From Phycisphaerales bacterium UBA6054 (lineage in GTDB: Bacteria; Planctomycetota; Phycisphaerae; Phycisphaerales; UBA1924), in the NCBI GenBank assembly GCA_002429045.1, contig DIYM01000123.1, positions 2,634 to 20,126 of the forward strand: a stretch of 17,493 nt of DNA, read 5' to 3'. The notes beneath the pieces are model-generated. The model was not told where the DNA came from. It saw only the letters and a list, made by a program, of their open reading frames with translations, and did no database searches. This document shows positions 6,680 to 13,796 of this stretch, piece by piece; position 1 is the first letter of the stretch, and every line of letters begins with the position of its first letter. The position numbers and the translations under genes were made by a program.

Positions 6680-6801
6680 TCAGTCTCGGGCGGCGGTGGC
6701 ATCGGCGTGAACACCCCGGATTGCCCGATCCGCGGGCGGTCACTACAGTTGCTATCCCGCCCCGCCGGGACCGCCGCGTGGTGCGGATTCGCTAAACCTT
6801 T

Positions 6802-6807
6802 TATACA
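6802..6807 (+). promoter_or_regulatory. -10-like element just upstream of the metallophosphoesterase gene
   Basis: TATACA in an AT-rich patch (TAAACCTTTTATACAG) that stands out in this GC-rich DNA. It ends 14 bases before the GTG start, so a transcript would have a leader of only about 8 bases. No -35 match is evident and no SD precedes the start. Confidence 0.4.
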
Positions 6808-6821
6808 GCGAGACATCCGCC

Positions 6822-7601
6822 GTGCGCACCGCAGTCGTCTCCGACATCCACGGCAACGCCGAAGCCCTCCGGGCCGTGCTCGCCGACATCGCCGAACGGG
6901 ATATCGACCGGATCGTCTGCTTGGGCGACATCGTGGGCTACGGGCCCGAGCCGCTCGAGTGTGTCGATCTCGTCAAGGAGTACTGCGGTTGGGCGTTGAT
7001 GGGCAATCACGACTTCGGCGTGCTCTACGAGCCCACGAACTTCAACCCGTCCGCGGAAGCCAGCGCGTTCTGGACTCGGTCGGTGTTCGACGCCGAGCCC
7101 GACGAAACCAAGCGTGCCGAGCGGTACGAGTACCTCGGCAGGCTGCCCGTCCGCAAGGTCGAGAAACTCCTGGGCGATGACACGCCCGTGCTGGCGGTGC
7201 ACGCCTCGCCCCGGCGCCCGATCAACGAGTACATCTTCCCGGACGACGCGAACGATCAGCCCGACAAGCTCGAGGCGATCTTCGACCGCGTGGAGCGGAT
7301 CGCGTTGGTCGGGCACACGCACGTGCCGGGCGTCTTCTCGGACGAACCGGATTTCTACCCGCCCAGCGAGTTGGGGGAGACCCGGGTGTACAAGTTCTTG
7401 GCCGACGAGAAGGCCGTGGTCAACGTGGGGTCTGTCGGGCAGCCGCGCGATTACGATCCGCGTGCGTCCTACGCGGTCTTGTCGCCGGGCCAGGTCGAGT
7501 TCGTGCGGGTGGAGTACGACATCAAGGCAACGGCCGACAAGATCCACGCCATCTCCGAACTGAACAACTATCTGGGTGACCGCCTCTTCGAGGGGCGCTA
7601 A
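6822..7601 (+). CDS. Calcineurin-like metallophosphoesterase (Metallophos_2 type)
   Basis: A 259-residue cytoplasmic phosphoesterase with a two-metal centre. Motifs in order: SDIHGN (D8, H10), CLGDIVGYGP (D36), GNHD (N62, H63), VHASP (H127) and GHTHVPG (H165, H167), then NVGSVGQPRD (201-210). This order and the VGYGP/SVGQPRD elements match the bacterial Metallophos_2 group (PF12850) that includes YfcE-like and Ap4A-hydrolase-like proteins; the substrate is unknown. The start is GTG at 6822, since the protein begins directly with the first beta strand (MRTAVVSDIHG) as in its relatives. It has no SD. It stands first in an apparent operon: yidC begins 27 bases after its stop. It could supply a nucleotide- or phospholipid-related function to that cluster, but nothing shows which. 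Confidence 0.9.
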   Translation: MRTAVVSDIHGNAEALRAVLADIAERDIDRIVCLGDIVGYGPEPLECVDLVKEYCGWALMGNHDFGVLYEPTNFNPSAEASAFWTRSVFDAEPDETKRAERYEYLGRLPVRKVEKLLGDDTPVLAVHASPRRPINEYIFPDDANDQPDKLEAIFDRVERIALVGHTHVPGVFSDEPDFYPPSELGETRVYKFLADEKAVVNVGSVGQPRDYDPRASYAVLSPGQVEFVRVEYDIKATADKIHAISELNNYLGDRLFEGR

Positions 7602-7628
7602 CGAACATCCGGGGGCATCCCGGAACGG

Positions 7629-9758
7629 ATGACACGAATGCGGAACGGATCTCTGACACTCATCGCACGCATCGCCGCGTGCGTGCTGCTCGCCTGCCCC
7701 GTGTCGGCGCAGGACACCCCGGCGGCCGACCGCCCGGATGAGACCCAGGCGGCGCAGCCGACGGCGGCCTCCGTGCCGGCGGCCCGCGTGATCGAGTTGC
7801 CCCAGCAGGCCCTGGAAGTGACCGATGACGCGACGGGCGAAACCACGCTGGTCGACCAGCCGGTCCCCCTCAAGCCGCTCGGGCTGCTGCCATCGGACGG
7901 AAAGGCGAGCCTGCTCTTCGATCGATCGGGCGCGGGGATCGGACGCCTGTCGCTCCCCGACTCGTACCGTTCGGTGAGACACCAGGACCTCATCGACCTG
8001 CAGGGGCAGGCCGAGGTCGGCGGCATCCGGGCGATCCCCTTCGCCGCGTTGACGGTCACCATCAACGGGCAGGTGGTCGATGTCTCTTGGGGCAACGTGT
8101 GGCGTGAACTCGGGGCGGGGGTGTTCGAGTGCCTCATCGATGACCCAGACGGCGCCCCGCTGCTCAGGATCACGCGGGCCTTCGAGCTCAAGCCCGATGA
8201 TCTCTACGGGTTCACGCTGACCAACTCGTTCGAGAACCTGTCGGAGCGTGCGATCACCGTCGCCCTGACGCAGACCGGGCCGGTCGACCTGCCCGAGCCC
8301 GAGAACTCGTACGGCGGGGATCACCGCAGGGTCCGCTTCGGGTACCTCTTGCCGCCCGATCGGCAGGCGTCGGACACGACCGTCACCGTCGACGATTCGC
8401 TCAGGTCCAGGCGCAAGCTGCTGGGCAAGAAGGAGCCGGTCGGCGCGATCAAGCAGTACCCGCTGGTGCGCTCGGTCTGGCCGAACGAACAATCGATCGA
8501 GGGCGGGCACCGGCTCAGCTGGCTGGCGATGACCGATCGCTACTTCGCCGTCGCGGTCCACCCGGTGTTCGATCCCGCCGGCGTCGGCGGGCCCGAGGAC
8601 AAGCTGCTCGGCGGCGTCGCGACCGTCGACCGTCTGCTGCTCAACCCGAGCGCCGACCAGGACGCGGTCGTTGTGCTCCGTCTCAACGGGAGCACGGTCT
8701 CGTTGGGTCCCGGAGAGACCGAGGCGACGCGGCTCGGCGTGTACGCGGGCCCGATGTCGCGTCCGTCCATCCGCAAAGACCCGATCCTCGCGTCGCTGCG
8801 GATGCCCGAGATCGTCGTCTACAGCATGGGGGGGATCTGCGCACCCTGCACCTTCCAGTGGCTCACGGGCGGGCTCATGTCCGTGCTCCGCCTGTTCCAC
8901 TCGTTCAGCGGCGACTGGGCGGTCGCGATCATGCTGCTGGTGGTGCTCGTCCGCGGGGTGCTCCACCCGGTGACACGCTGGTCGCAGATCCGCATGCAGC
9001 GTTTCGGCGTCCAGATGCAGGCGATGGCGCCCAAGCAGGCCAAGCTCAAGGAGAAGTACAGCGACGACCCCAAGAAGCTCCAGCAAGAGATGGGCAAGCT
9101 GTGGAAGGAAGAGGGGATCAACCCCGCCGGCATGCTCGGGTGCCTGCCCATGTTCCTGCAGACCCCGGTCTGGATGGCGCTCTACGCGACGCTGTTCTTC
9201 GCGATCGAGCTGCGGCAGCAGCCCGCGTTCTACGGCGTGTTCCAGTCGATCACCGGCGGGTCGTGGGAGTTCCTCTCCGATCTCAGCCAGCCCGACCACG
9301 CGATCCCGCTGCCCGAGTTCATGCACTTCTCCTTCCCGCTCTGGGGCGCTGTCGAATCGGTCAACATACTGCCGCTGCTGCTCGGCGTCGTGTTCTTCGC
9401 CCACCAGAAGTTCCTGACCCCACCGACCAGCGCCACGATGACCCCCGAGCAGGAGCAGCAGCAGAAGATCATCAAGGTCATGATGGTCGTGATGTTCCCG
9501 ATCATGATGTACGCGGCCCCGTCCGGGCTGGCGCTCTATTTCATCACCAACTCGGTCATGGGCATCGTCGAGCACAAGTGGATCCGGGCCCACATGGACA
9601 AGCACGGCATGCTTGACGCGGAGAAGATCAAGGCCGAGCGTCAGGCCAAGGGGCCCGGGTTCATGGCCAGGCTGAACGAAGCCGCGGAGCGCCAACGCCG
9701 GATGCAGGCCCAGGCGCAGGGCGGGCGTGCGCCCAAAAAACCGGGCAAGAGAAAGTGA
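7629..9758 (+). CDS. yidC: Membrane protein insertase YidC
   Basis: A 709-residue YidC/Oxa1-family insertase, which helps inner-membrane proteins fold alone or with SecYEG. Residues 1-27 resemble a cleavable signal peptide (basic N-region, hydrophobic core, CPVSA before QD), where classical YidC has an uncleaved first span. Residues about 28-390 form the periplasmic beta-rich domain, including a low-complexity linker (28-60). The Oxa1 core follows: spans at about 428-450, 502-525, 570-592 and 614-645. R442 (LVVLVRGVLHP) matches the conserved Arg of the hydrophilic groove. The cytoplasmic hairpin carries AMAPKQAKLKEKY. The tail after 650 is long, charged and ends PKKPGKRK, suitable for ribosome contact. 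The start is ATG at 7629, with ATG 7638 possible. mnmE starts 1 base after the stop. The usual rpmH-rnpA partners are absent upstream. Confidence 0.95.
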   Translation: MTRMRNGSLTLIARIAACVLLACPVSAQDTPAADRPDETQAAQPTAASVPAARVIELPQQALEVTDDATGETTLVDQPVPLKPLGLLPSDGKASLLFDRSGAGIGRLSLPDSYRSVRHQDLIDLQGQAEVGGIRAIPFAALTVTINGQVVDVSWGNVWRELGAGVFECLIDDPDGAPLLRITRAFELKPDDLYGFTLTNSFENLSERAITVALTQTGPVDLPEPENSYGGDHRRVRFGYLLPPDRQASDTTVTVDDSLRSRRKLLGKKEPVGAIKQYPLVRSVWPNEQSIEGGHRLSWLAMTDRYFAVAVHPVFDPAGVGGPEDKLLGGVATVDRLLLNPSADQDAVVVLRLNGSTVSLGPGETEATRLGVYAGPMSRPSIRKDPILASLRMPEIVVYSMGGICAPCTFQWLTGGLMSVLRLFHSFSGDWAVAIMLLVVLVRGVLHPVTRWSQIRMQRFGVQMQAMAPKQAKLKEKYSDDPKKLQQEMGKLWKEEGINPAGMLGCLPMFLQTPVWMALYATLFFAIELRQQPAFYGVFQSITGGSWEFLSDLSQPDHAIPLPEFMHFSFPLWGAVESVNILPLLLGVVFFAHQKFLTPPTSATMTPEQEQQQKIIKVMMVVMFPIMMYAAPSGLALYFITNSVMGIVEHKWIRAHMDKHGMLDAEKIKAERQAKGPGFMARLNEAAERQRRMQAQAQGGRAPKKPGKRK

Positions 9759-9759
9759 C

Positions 9760-11127
9760 ATGCCGACCGGCGGGACCATCGCCGCGGTCGCCTCGCCGCC
9801 CGGGCGGAGCCACAGCGCCCTGATCCGGCTCTCGGGGCCCGCCGCCCGCGACGCCGCCCGCGAGTTGTGCGGGATCACCGGCTGGACGCGGGGCCTCCTC
9901 CGGGCATCCCTCGCGCTGCCCGGGTCGGTCACCCCGGCAACCAGGGCGCTCCCCGCCCTCGCGCTCGTCATGCCGCAACCCGCGTCGTTCACCGGCGAGG
10001 ACACCCTCGAACTGCTGATCCCCGGCAACCCTCATCTCGTCCGCCGCGTCCTCGACGCCCTGCTGACGATCGATGGCGTCCGTCAGGCCGAGCCCGGTGA
10101 GTTCTCGGCCCGGGCGTACCTCAACGGGCGGATGAGCATCGATCAGGCCGAGGGCATCGCGCAGAAGATCGCGGCTGAGAACAGCGATCAGCTCCGCGAC
10201 GCGGACGCGTTGATGGACGGCTCGCACGCCGATCGTCTCCGCGAGCACGCCGACGTGCTGACCACCTGCCTCGCGTTGGTCGAAGCGGGCGTTGACTTCT
10301 CGGATCAGGAGGACGTTGTTCCCATCACGCCCGGCGATCTCCGGGCACGGATCGCGTCGGTCCGCGAGGACCTCGGGTCGATGCTGACATCTTCGCGGGG
10401 CAACGAACCCGGCCGCGAACGCCCCGAGGTTGTCCTCGTGGGGGCCCCCAACGCCGGCAAGTCGACGCTGTTCAACGCGTTGCTCGGGCGTCCGCGGGCG
10501 ATCGTGTCGGAGCGTGCGGGGACCACGCGCGACGCCCTGGCCGAGCCGCTGGATCTCTCGCGGGACGCGCCGGGCGCCGGATCCGTGACGCTGGTTGATC
10601 TGGCCGGCGTGGACGGGGTGGCGATCGACGATACCGATGCCGCGGCTCAATCCCGTGCCCGCGAGCGGATCCGGCTGGCCGATGTGCTGGTCTGGTGCGA
10701 TCCGGACGGTTCGTTCGAGGCGCGCGGGTTCACGCCCGACCCCGAAACCCGGACCGTCCGCGTGCGGACGAAGTCGGACCTCCCGTCACCCCAGCCCCGG
10801 GGTTCTGTCAGGGGCGTGATCGCGTTGTGTGCGCTCGACGGCACGAACACCGCCACGCTGCGACGGGCGATCGCCGACGCGGCCGCCGGATCGGGCGTCG
10901 CGGGGGCGGCGTCGTTGCCGCGTCACCGGCGGGCGATCCGGGAGTCCGAGCGGTGGCTCGGGGAAGCGATGCTCCGGATCGACCCCGACGACCGCGCCCT
11001 GTCCGAGCCGGAACTGGTCGCGGGCGCGTTGCGGTCCGCGATCGATGCCCTTGGCGAGTTGACCGGGCCCGTTGGGACCGAAGACCTGCTCGCCCGCGTG
11101 TTCTCGGCGTTCTGCGTCGGCAAGTAG
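9760..11127 (+). CDS. mnmE: tRNA uridine-5-carboxymethylaminomethyl modification GTPase MnmE
   Basis: A 455-residue GTPase that works with MnmG to put the (carboxymethyl)aminomethyl group on the wobble uridine. The N-terminal folate-binding domain contains PASFTGEDTLEL (74-85), AEPGEFSARAYLNG (110-123) and DQAEGIAQKI (128-137). The G domain has G1 GAPNAGKS (228-235) with the potassium-binding Asn N231, G2 GTTRD (254-258) and G4 TKSD (337-340). G3 is DLAG (280-283) rather than DTAG, and the following switch II lacks the usual R-E...E-x-x-G pattern. The C-terminus is FCVGK with the catalytic Cys C452, so the modification chemistry is probably retained. The usual HGG of the N-domain is replaced by PGN (88-90). 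ATG 9760 follows the yidC stop by one base, which implies translational coupling; the yidC-mnmE order is common in bacteria. Confidence 0.93.
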   Translation: MPTGGTIAAVASPPGRSHSALIRLSGPAARDAARELCGITGWTRGLLRASLALPGSVTPATRALPALALVMPQPASFTGEDTLELLIPGNPHLVRRVLDALLTIDGVRQAEPGEFSARAYLNGRMSIDQAEGIAQKIAAENSDQLRDADALMDGSHADRLREHADVLTTCLALVEAGVDFSDQEDVVPITPGDLRARIASVREDLGSMLTSSRGNEPGRERPEVVLVGAPNAGKSTLFNALLGRPRAIVSERAGTTRDALAEPLDLSRDAPGAGSVTLVDLAGVDGVAIDDTDAAAQSRARERIRLADVLVWCDPDGSFEARGFTPDPETRTVRVRTKSDLPSPQPRGSVRGVIALCALDGTNTATLRRAIADAAAGSGVAGAASLPRHRRAIRESERWLGEAMLRIDPDDRALSEPELVAGALRSAIDALGELTGPVGTEDLLARVFSAFCVGK

Positions 11128-11156
11128 CAACGCCCGGTATTCGGCCCGATCCCGTC

Positions 11157-11210
11157 CCGCCCGCGATCCGCGGCGGGCGGAGGCGTGCCACCGGCTTCCT
11201 GTGTTTTTTT
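11157..11210 (+). terminator. Possible terminator after mnmE
   Basis: CCGCCCGC (11157-11164) and GCGGGCGG (11173-11180) form a perfect 8-bp stem with an 8-base loop, 29 bases after the mnmE stop. Seven T residues occur at 11204-11210, but 23 bases beyond the stem, too far for a textbook intrinsic terminator; a weak GCC/GGC hairpin lies between. It is the only long T-run here. The rest of the gap up to 11379 shows no gene. Confidence 0.4.
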
Positions 11211-11379
11211 GCCCCGATCGTCTTCGCGCGTCGGTCTGGATCGTCCGCGCGGGCCGCGGCCGGTCTCGAACGACAAAGTCTCGCGGTCCGGGCCCCACGG
11301 CGTGCATCGCGCCCGATCCGATCCCGATGATGCTGGGTCACAACCGGGCGGCGTTCGTTGCCCGACCAGGAGCCACGCC

Positions 11380-11874
11380 ATGACCATCCGCCTGGGGGAC
11401 CTGCTCGTCGAGCACGGCTGCCTCACCACCGAGCAACGCGACCGCATCGTCGAGACCCAGCGGTGCAACCCGCGTCCGTTCGGGCTGCTGGCCGAGGAAC
11501 TGTTCGGTGTGTCGCCCAGCGACGTGGAAGCGGCGTGGGCGGTGCAGTATTCGTCGATCGCGCCCCGGTTCGACCCGAGGCTGCACGCGATCGGGCCCGA
11601 GGTCCTGTCACTAATCGAGCCCCGTCAGGCTTGGCAGTTCCGCCTGATCCCCGTGCGGCATGAGGGCGACGAGCACGTCTTCGTGACCTGCGTGGACAGC
11701 CTCTCGCGGGCGTTGCGGTTCACGGGCTGGCGTATCCCGGGCCCGTGCACGTTCTGCGTGTGCGACCCGGGCGTGCTCACCATCGGTCTCGGGATGCACT
11801 ACCCGATGCAGGGCATGGACACGGGCCTTGCCGGCGGGTTTGGAGATCCGTCGAGCGAGGGCGAGGCGGCCTGA
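11380..11874 (+). CDS. Stand-alone MshEN-domain protein, candidate c-di-GMP receptor
   Basis: A 164-residue soluble protein. Its N-terminal half matches the MshEN/GspE N-terminal domain (PF05157), which normally precedes the ATPase of type II secretion or type IV pilus motors and can bind c-di-GMP through two 24-residue motifs separated by 5 residues. Motif 1 is R4-Q27 (RLGDLLVEHG..., Q27 last) and is intact. After exactly five residues, motif 2 is P33-Q56 with the same length but R-L-G changed to P-F-G and the middle Gly to Phe. Residues 57-164 continue as a small alpha/beta domain with several Cys (TFCVCDPG) and a Gly-rich tail. No ATPase (Walker A) follows, so it is not a truncated GspE unless the gene has been rebuilt. 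ATG 11380 has the SD AGGAG at 11368-11372. A free-standing adaptor or receptor role is inference. Confidence 0.75.
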   Translation: MTIRLGDLLVEHGCLTTEQRDRIVETQRCNPRPFGLLAEELFGVSPSDVEAAWAVQYSSIAPRFDPRLHAIGPEVLSLIEPRQAWQFRLIPVRHEGDEHVFVTCVDSLSRALRFTGWRIPGPCTFCVCDPGVLTIGLGMHYPMQGMDTGLAGGFGDPSSEGEAA

Positions 11875-11995
11875 GACCCGCCGGCCGCAGACCATCCAAT
11901 CGGCTCCCGTTCCGACGGCCCCGGCGTGCCCACTCCGCGCCGGGGCCGTTCTGGCTGATTCCATCGGCGCCCGGCGGTCGGCGTCGGAGATCGCG

Positions 11996-12001
11996 TATAC
12001 C
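11996..12001 (+). promoter_or_regulatory. -10-like element just upstream of rimO
   Basis: TATACC ends 9 bases before the proposed TTG start of rimO, so transcription would begin about 3 bases before the start codon. No SD lies between them and no clear -35 is visible. The upstream gap (11875-12010) is otherwise empty. Confidence 0.35.
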
Positions 12002-12010
12002 ATTGTCCCC

Positions 12011-13735
12011 TTGGAAGATACGACCCCAGCATCCGAGTTGCCCCCGCCCGCCGAAAACGAGATCCGCACGGTCTCGTTCGTGTCGCTGGGCTGCCCAAAG
12101 AACCTCGTGGACTCCGAGAAGATGCTCGGCATCCTCGCGCAGAACGGCGTGGCGCCGGTTTCCGCACAAGCGTCTGACGACAGCGAGCACGACGACCTCT
12201 CGATCGCCGGTTCCGAGCAGGACAGCTCGGCGACCAGCGGGCGGTTCGAGCCGGCCGACGCGGTGGTCATCAACACCTGCGGTTTCCTCGAAGCGTCCAA
12301 GCAGGAATCGCTGGGCGTCATCAACGAAGCGATCGCCGCCAAGGAGCGTGGCGACATCAAGCGTGTCGTCGTCGCGGGCTGCCTCGTCCAGCGTCATCGC
12401 GCCAAGATGCTCGAGTGGGCGCCCGGGATCGATTCCATGCTCGGCGTGTTCGATCGCGAGAAGGTCCTCGACGCCGTCAAGGGCCCCCGTCGAGAGAGGA
12501 CAGGCCTGGAGCGGGCGGTCGAGGAGGGGCCGAAGTACTGGATCTCATCGAACGCGCTCGTGAAAGCCAAGAGTCAGGGCCAGGACACGGTCGGGCTGAC
12601 CGTGCACGGCAAGGACGGCAAGGGCATCGGCTATTTCGAGTCGGACAGCGCCCGTCTGCGCCTCACGCCGAGGCACTACGCGTACCTCCGCATCTCCGAG
12701 GGCTGCAACCAGAACTGCGCGTTCTGCACGATCCCGTCGATCCGCGGGAAGATGCGCTCCAAGGCCGTGGACCCGGTCGTCGGGGAAGCCCGCGAACTGC
12801 TCCGCGACGGCGCGCACGAACTGCTGCTGATCGGGCAGGACACGACGAGCTACGGCGACGACATCGGCATCGGGCTGGGGCAGTCGGGCGGATCCGACCC
12901 GTTCCGCGCCGGGCTGCCGAGCGTGCTCAAGTCCATCTCCGACGCGATGCGCGAGGAGATCGGCTCGGGGTGGCTGAGGCTGATGTACGCCTACCCGAGC
13001 AACTTTTCCGACGAGATCATCGACGCCTTCGCGCGGCTGGTCCAGAATGGCAACCTGCTGCCCTACATCGATATCCCGCTCCAGCACGCGTCGAACAACA
13101 TGCTCACCGCGATGCGCCGGCGCGTGCAGGCCGAGCAGCAACGCGAGCTGATGTTCAAGCTCCGCGATCGCATCCCGGGCATGGCGATCCGGACGACGTT
13201 CATCACGGGGTTCCCGGGCGAGACCCAGGCCGACCACGAGCAGCTCCTCGAGTTCATCGATGAGGTCCAGTTCGATGCGGTCGGCTGCTTCAAGTACTCG
13301 AAGGAGGACGGCACGGTCGCGGGGACCATGGAGGACGACCCCGCGTTGGCCGTGCCCGAGGAGGTCAAGCAAGAGCGTCACGACGAGCTGATGGCGCTCC
13401 AGCAGGAGATCGCCCACGAGCAGGCCGCGTTTGTCGCCAGCGACTTCGACGAGGACGACCCGACCAACACCGGGCATCGGTTCGACGTGATCATCGACAA
13501 GCCGACGAACTCGGTTGTCGAAGCCACGAGCGGCGTCTCCGACGGCGGCACGCTCTACCAGGGGCGCACCTACTTCCAGGCCCCCCAGATCGACGCGGTG
13601 ACCTACGTCCAGAGCAGAGAGCCGCTCTCGCCGGGCGAGCTCGTCCGCTGCGCGATCGTCGAGTCGTCGGGTTACGACCTCGTCGCCCGCCCGGTGGCCG
13701 AGCTGGAGAAGAAGCTCTCGCTGCCGATCGCCTGA
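12011..13735 (+). CDS. rimO: Ribosomal protein S12 methylthiotransferase RimO (enlarged)
   Basis: A radical-SAM enzyme that adds a methylthio group to the conserved Asp of ribosomal protein S12 (Asp89 in E. coli). The N-terminal MTTase domain has the three auxiliary-cluster cysteines: C28 in the RimO signature SLGCPKNLVDSE, C90 in NTCGF and C124 in AGCLVQR. The radical-SAM cluster motif is C232-x3-C236-x2-C239 (EGCNQNCAFC), preceded by LTPRHYAYLRISE. Further core motifs are LIGQDTTSYG (273-282), YIDIPLQHAS (352-361) and FITGFPGE (397-404). A TRAM domain ends the protein (about 490-562). At 574 residues it exceeds the usual ~440: an acidic Ser/Asp-rich insert at about 48-78, a longer linker at 158-212 and an acidic insert at 478-488. 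The start TTG 12011 is the only start codon after the preceding gene; it has no SD. Confidence 0.93.
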   Translation: MEDTTPASELPPPAENEIRTVSFVSLGCPKNLVDSEKMLGILAQNGVAPVSAQASDDSEHDDLSIAGSEQDSSATSGRFEPADAVVINTCGFLEASKQESLGVINEAIAAKERGDIKRVVVAGCLVQRHRAKMLEWAPGIDSMLGVFDREKVLDAVKGPRRERTGLERAVEEGPKYWISSNALVKAKSQGQDTVGLTVHGKDGKGIGYFESDSARLRLTPRHYAYLRISEGCNQNCAFCTIPSIRGKMRSKAVDPVVGEARELLRDGAHELLLIGQDTTSYGDDIGIGLGQSGGSDPFRAGLPSVLKSISDAMREEIGSGWLRLMYAYPSNFSDEIIDAFARLVQNGNLLPYIDIPLQHASNNMLTAMRRRVQAEQQRELMFKLRDRIPGMAIRTTFITGFPGETQADHEQLLEFIDEVQFDAVGCFKYSKEDGTVAGTMEDDPALAVPEEVKQERHDELMALQQEIAHEQAAFVASDFDEDDPTNTGHRFDVIIDKPTNSVVEATSGVSDGGTLYQGRTYFQAPQIDAVTYVQSREPLSPGELVRCAIVESSGYDLVARPVAELEKKLSLPIA

Positions 13736-13761
13736 ACCCGCGTTGCCCGGCCCGGCCAGCA

Positions 13762-13785
13762 CCGGGTCGGCCCGAACCGGCCCGG
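13762..13785. terminator. GC-rich hairpin between convergent genes
   Basis: CCGGGTCGG (13762-13770) pairs with CCGGCCCGG (13777-13785) over 9 bp, with one G-U and a 6-base loop. It sits in the 61-base gap between the convergent stops of rimO and the secreted-protein gene. There is no T-run on either side, so it is at best a Rho-independent-like block acting in both directions. Confidence 0.5.
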
Positions 13786-13796
13786 CTCGGCCGAGG

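Noticed and set aside
5800..6816. The clpP2 reading frame stays open upstream through clpP1, suggesting a fused protein
   Set aside because: The upstream translation is an out-of-frame shadow of clpP1 with no ClpP similarity. clpP1 has its own excellent SD and clpP2 its own ATG.
6801..10028. A minus-strand open frame of more than 1000 codons opposite the metallophosphoesterase, yidC and mnmE genes
   Set aside because: It is antisense to three confidently identified genes. Its translation is an Arg/His/Asp/Gly-rich mixture without domains, as expected of the complementary frame of GC-rich codons.
11128..11379. A possible small RNA or tRNA in the mnmE-MshEN gap
   Set aside because: There is a hairpin and a T-run, but no cloverleaf, no tRNA consensus arms and no recognisable RNA family. 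It is kept only as a weak terminator.
13741..13796. CGGCCCG-like direct repeats in the rimO downstream gap
   Set aside because: They are a by-product of the GC-rich hairpin at 13762-13785 and are too short and irregular to be a repeat family.
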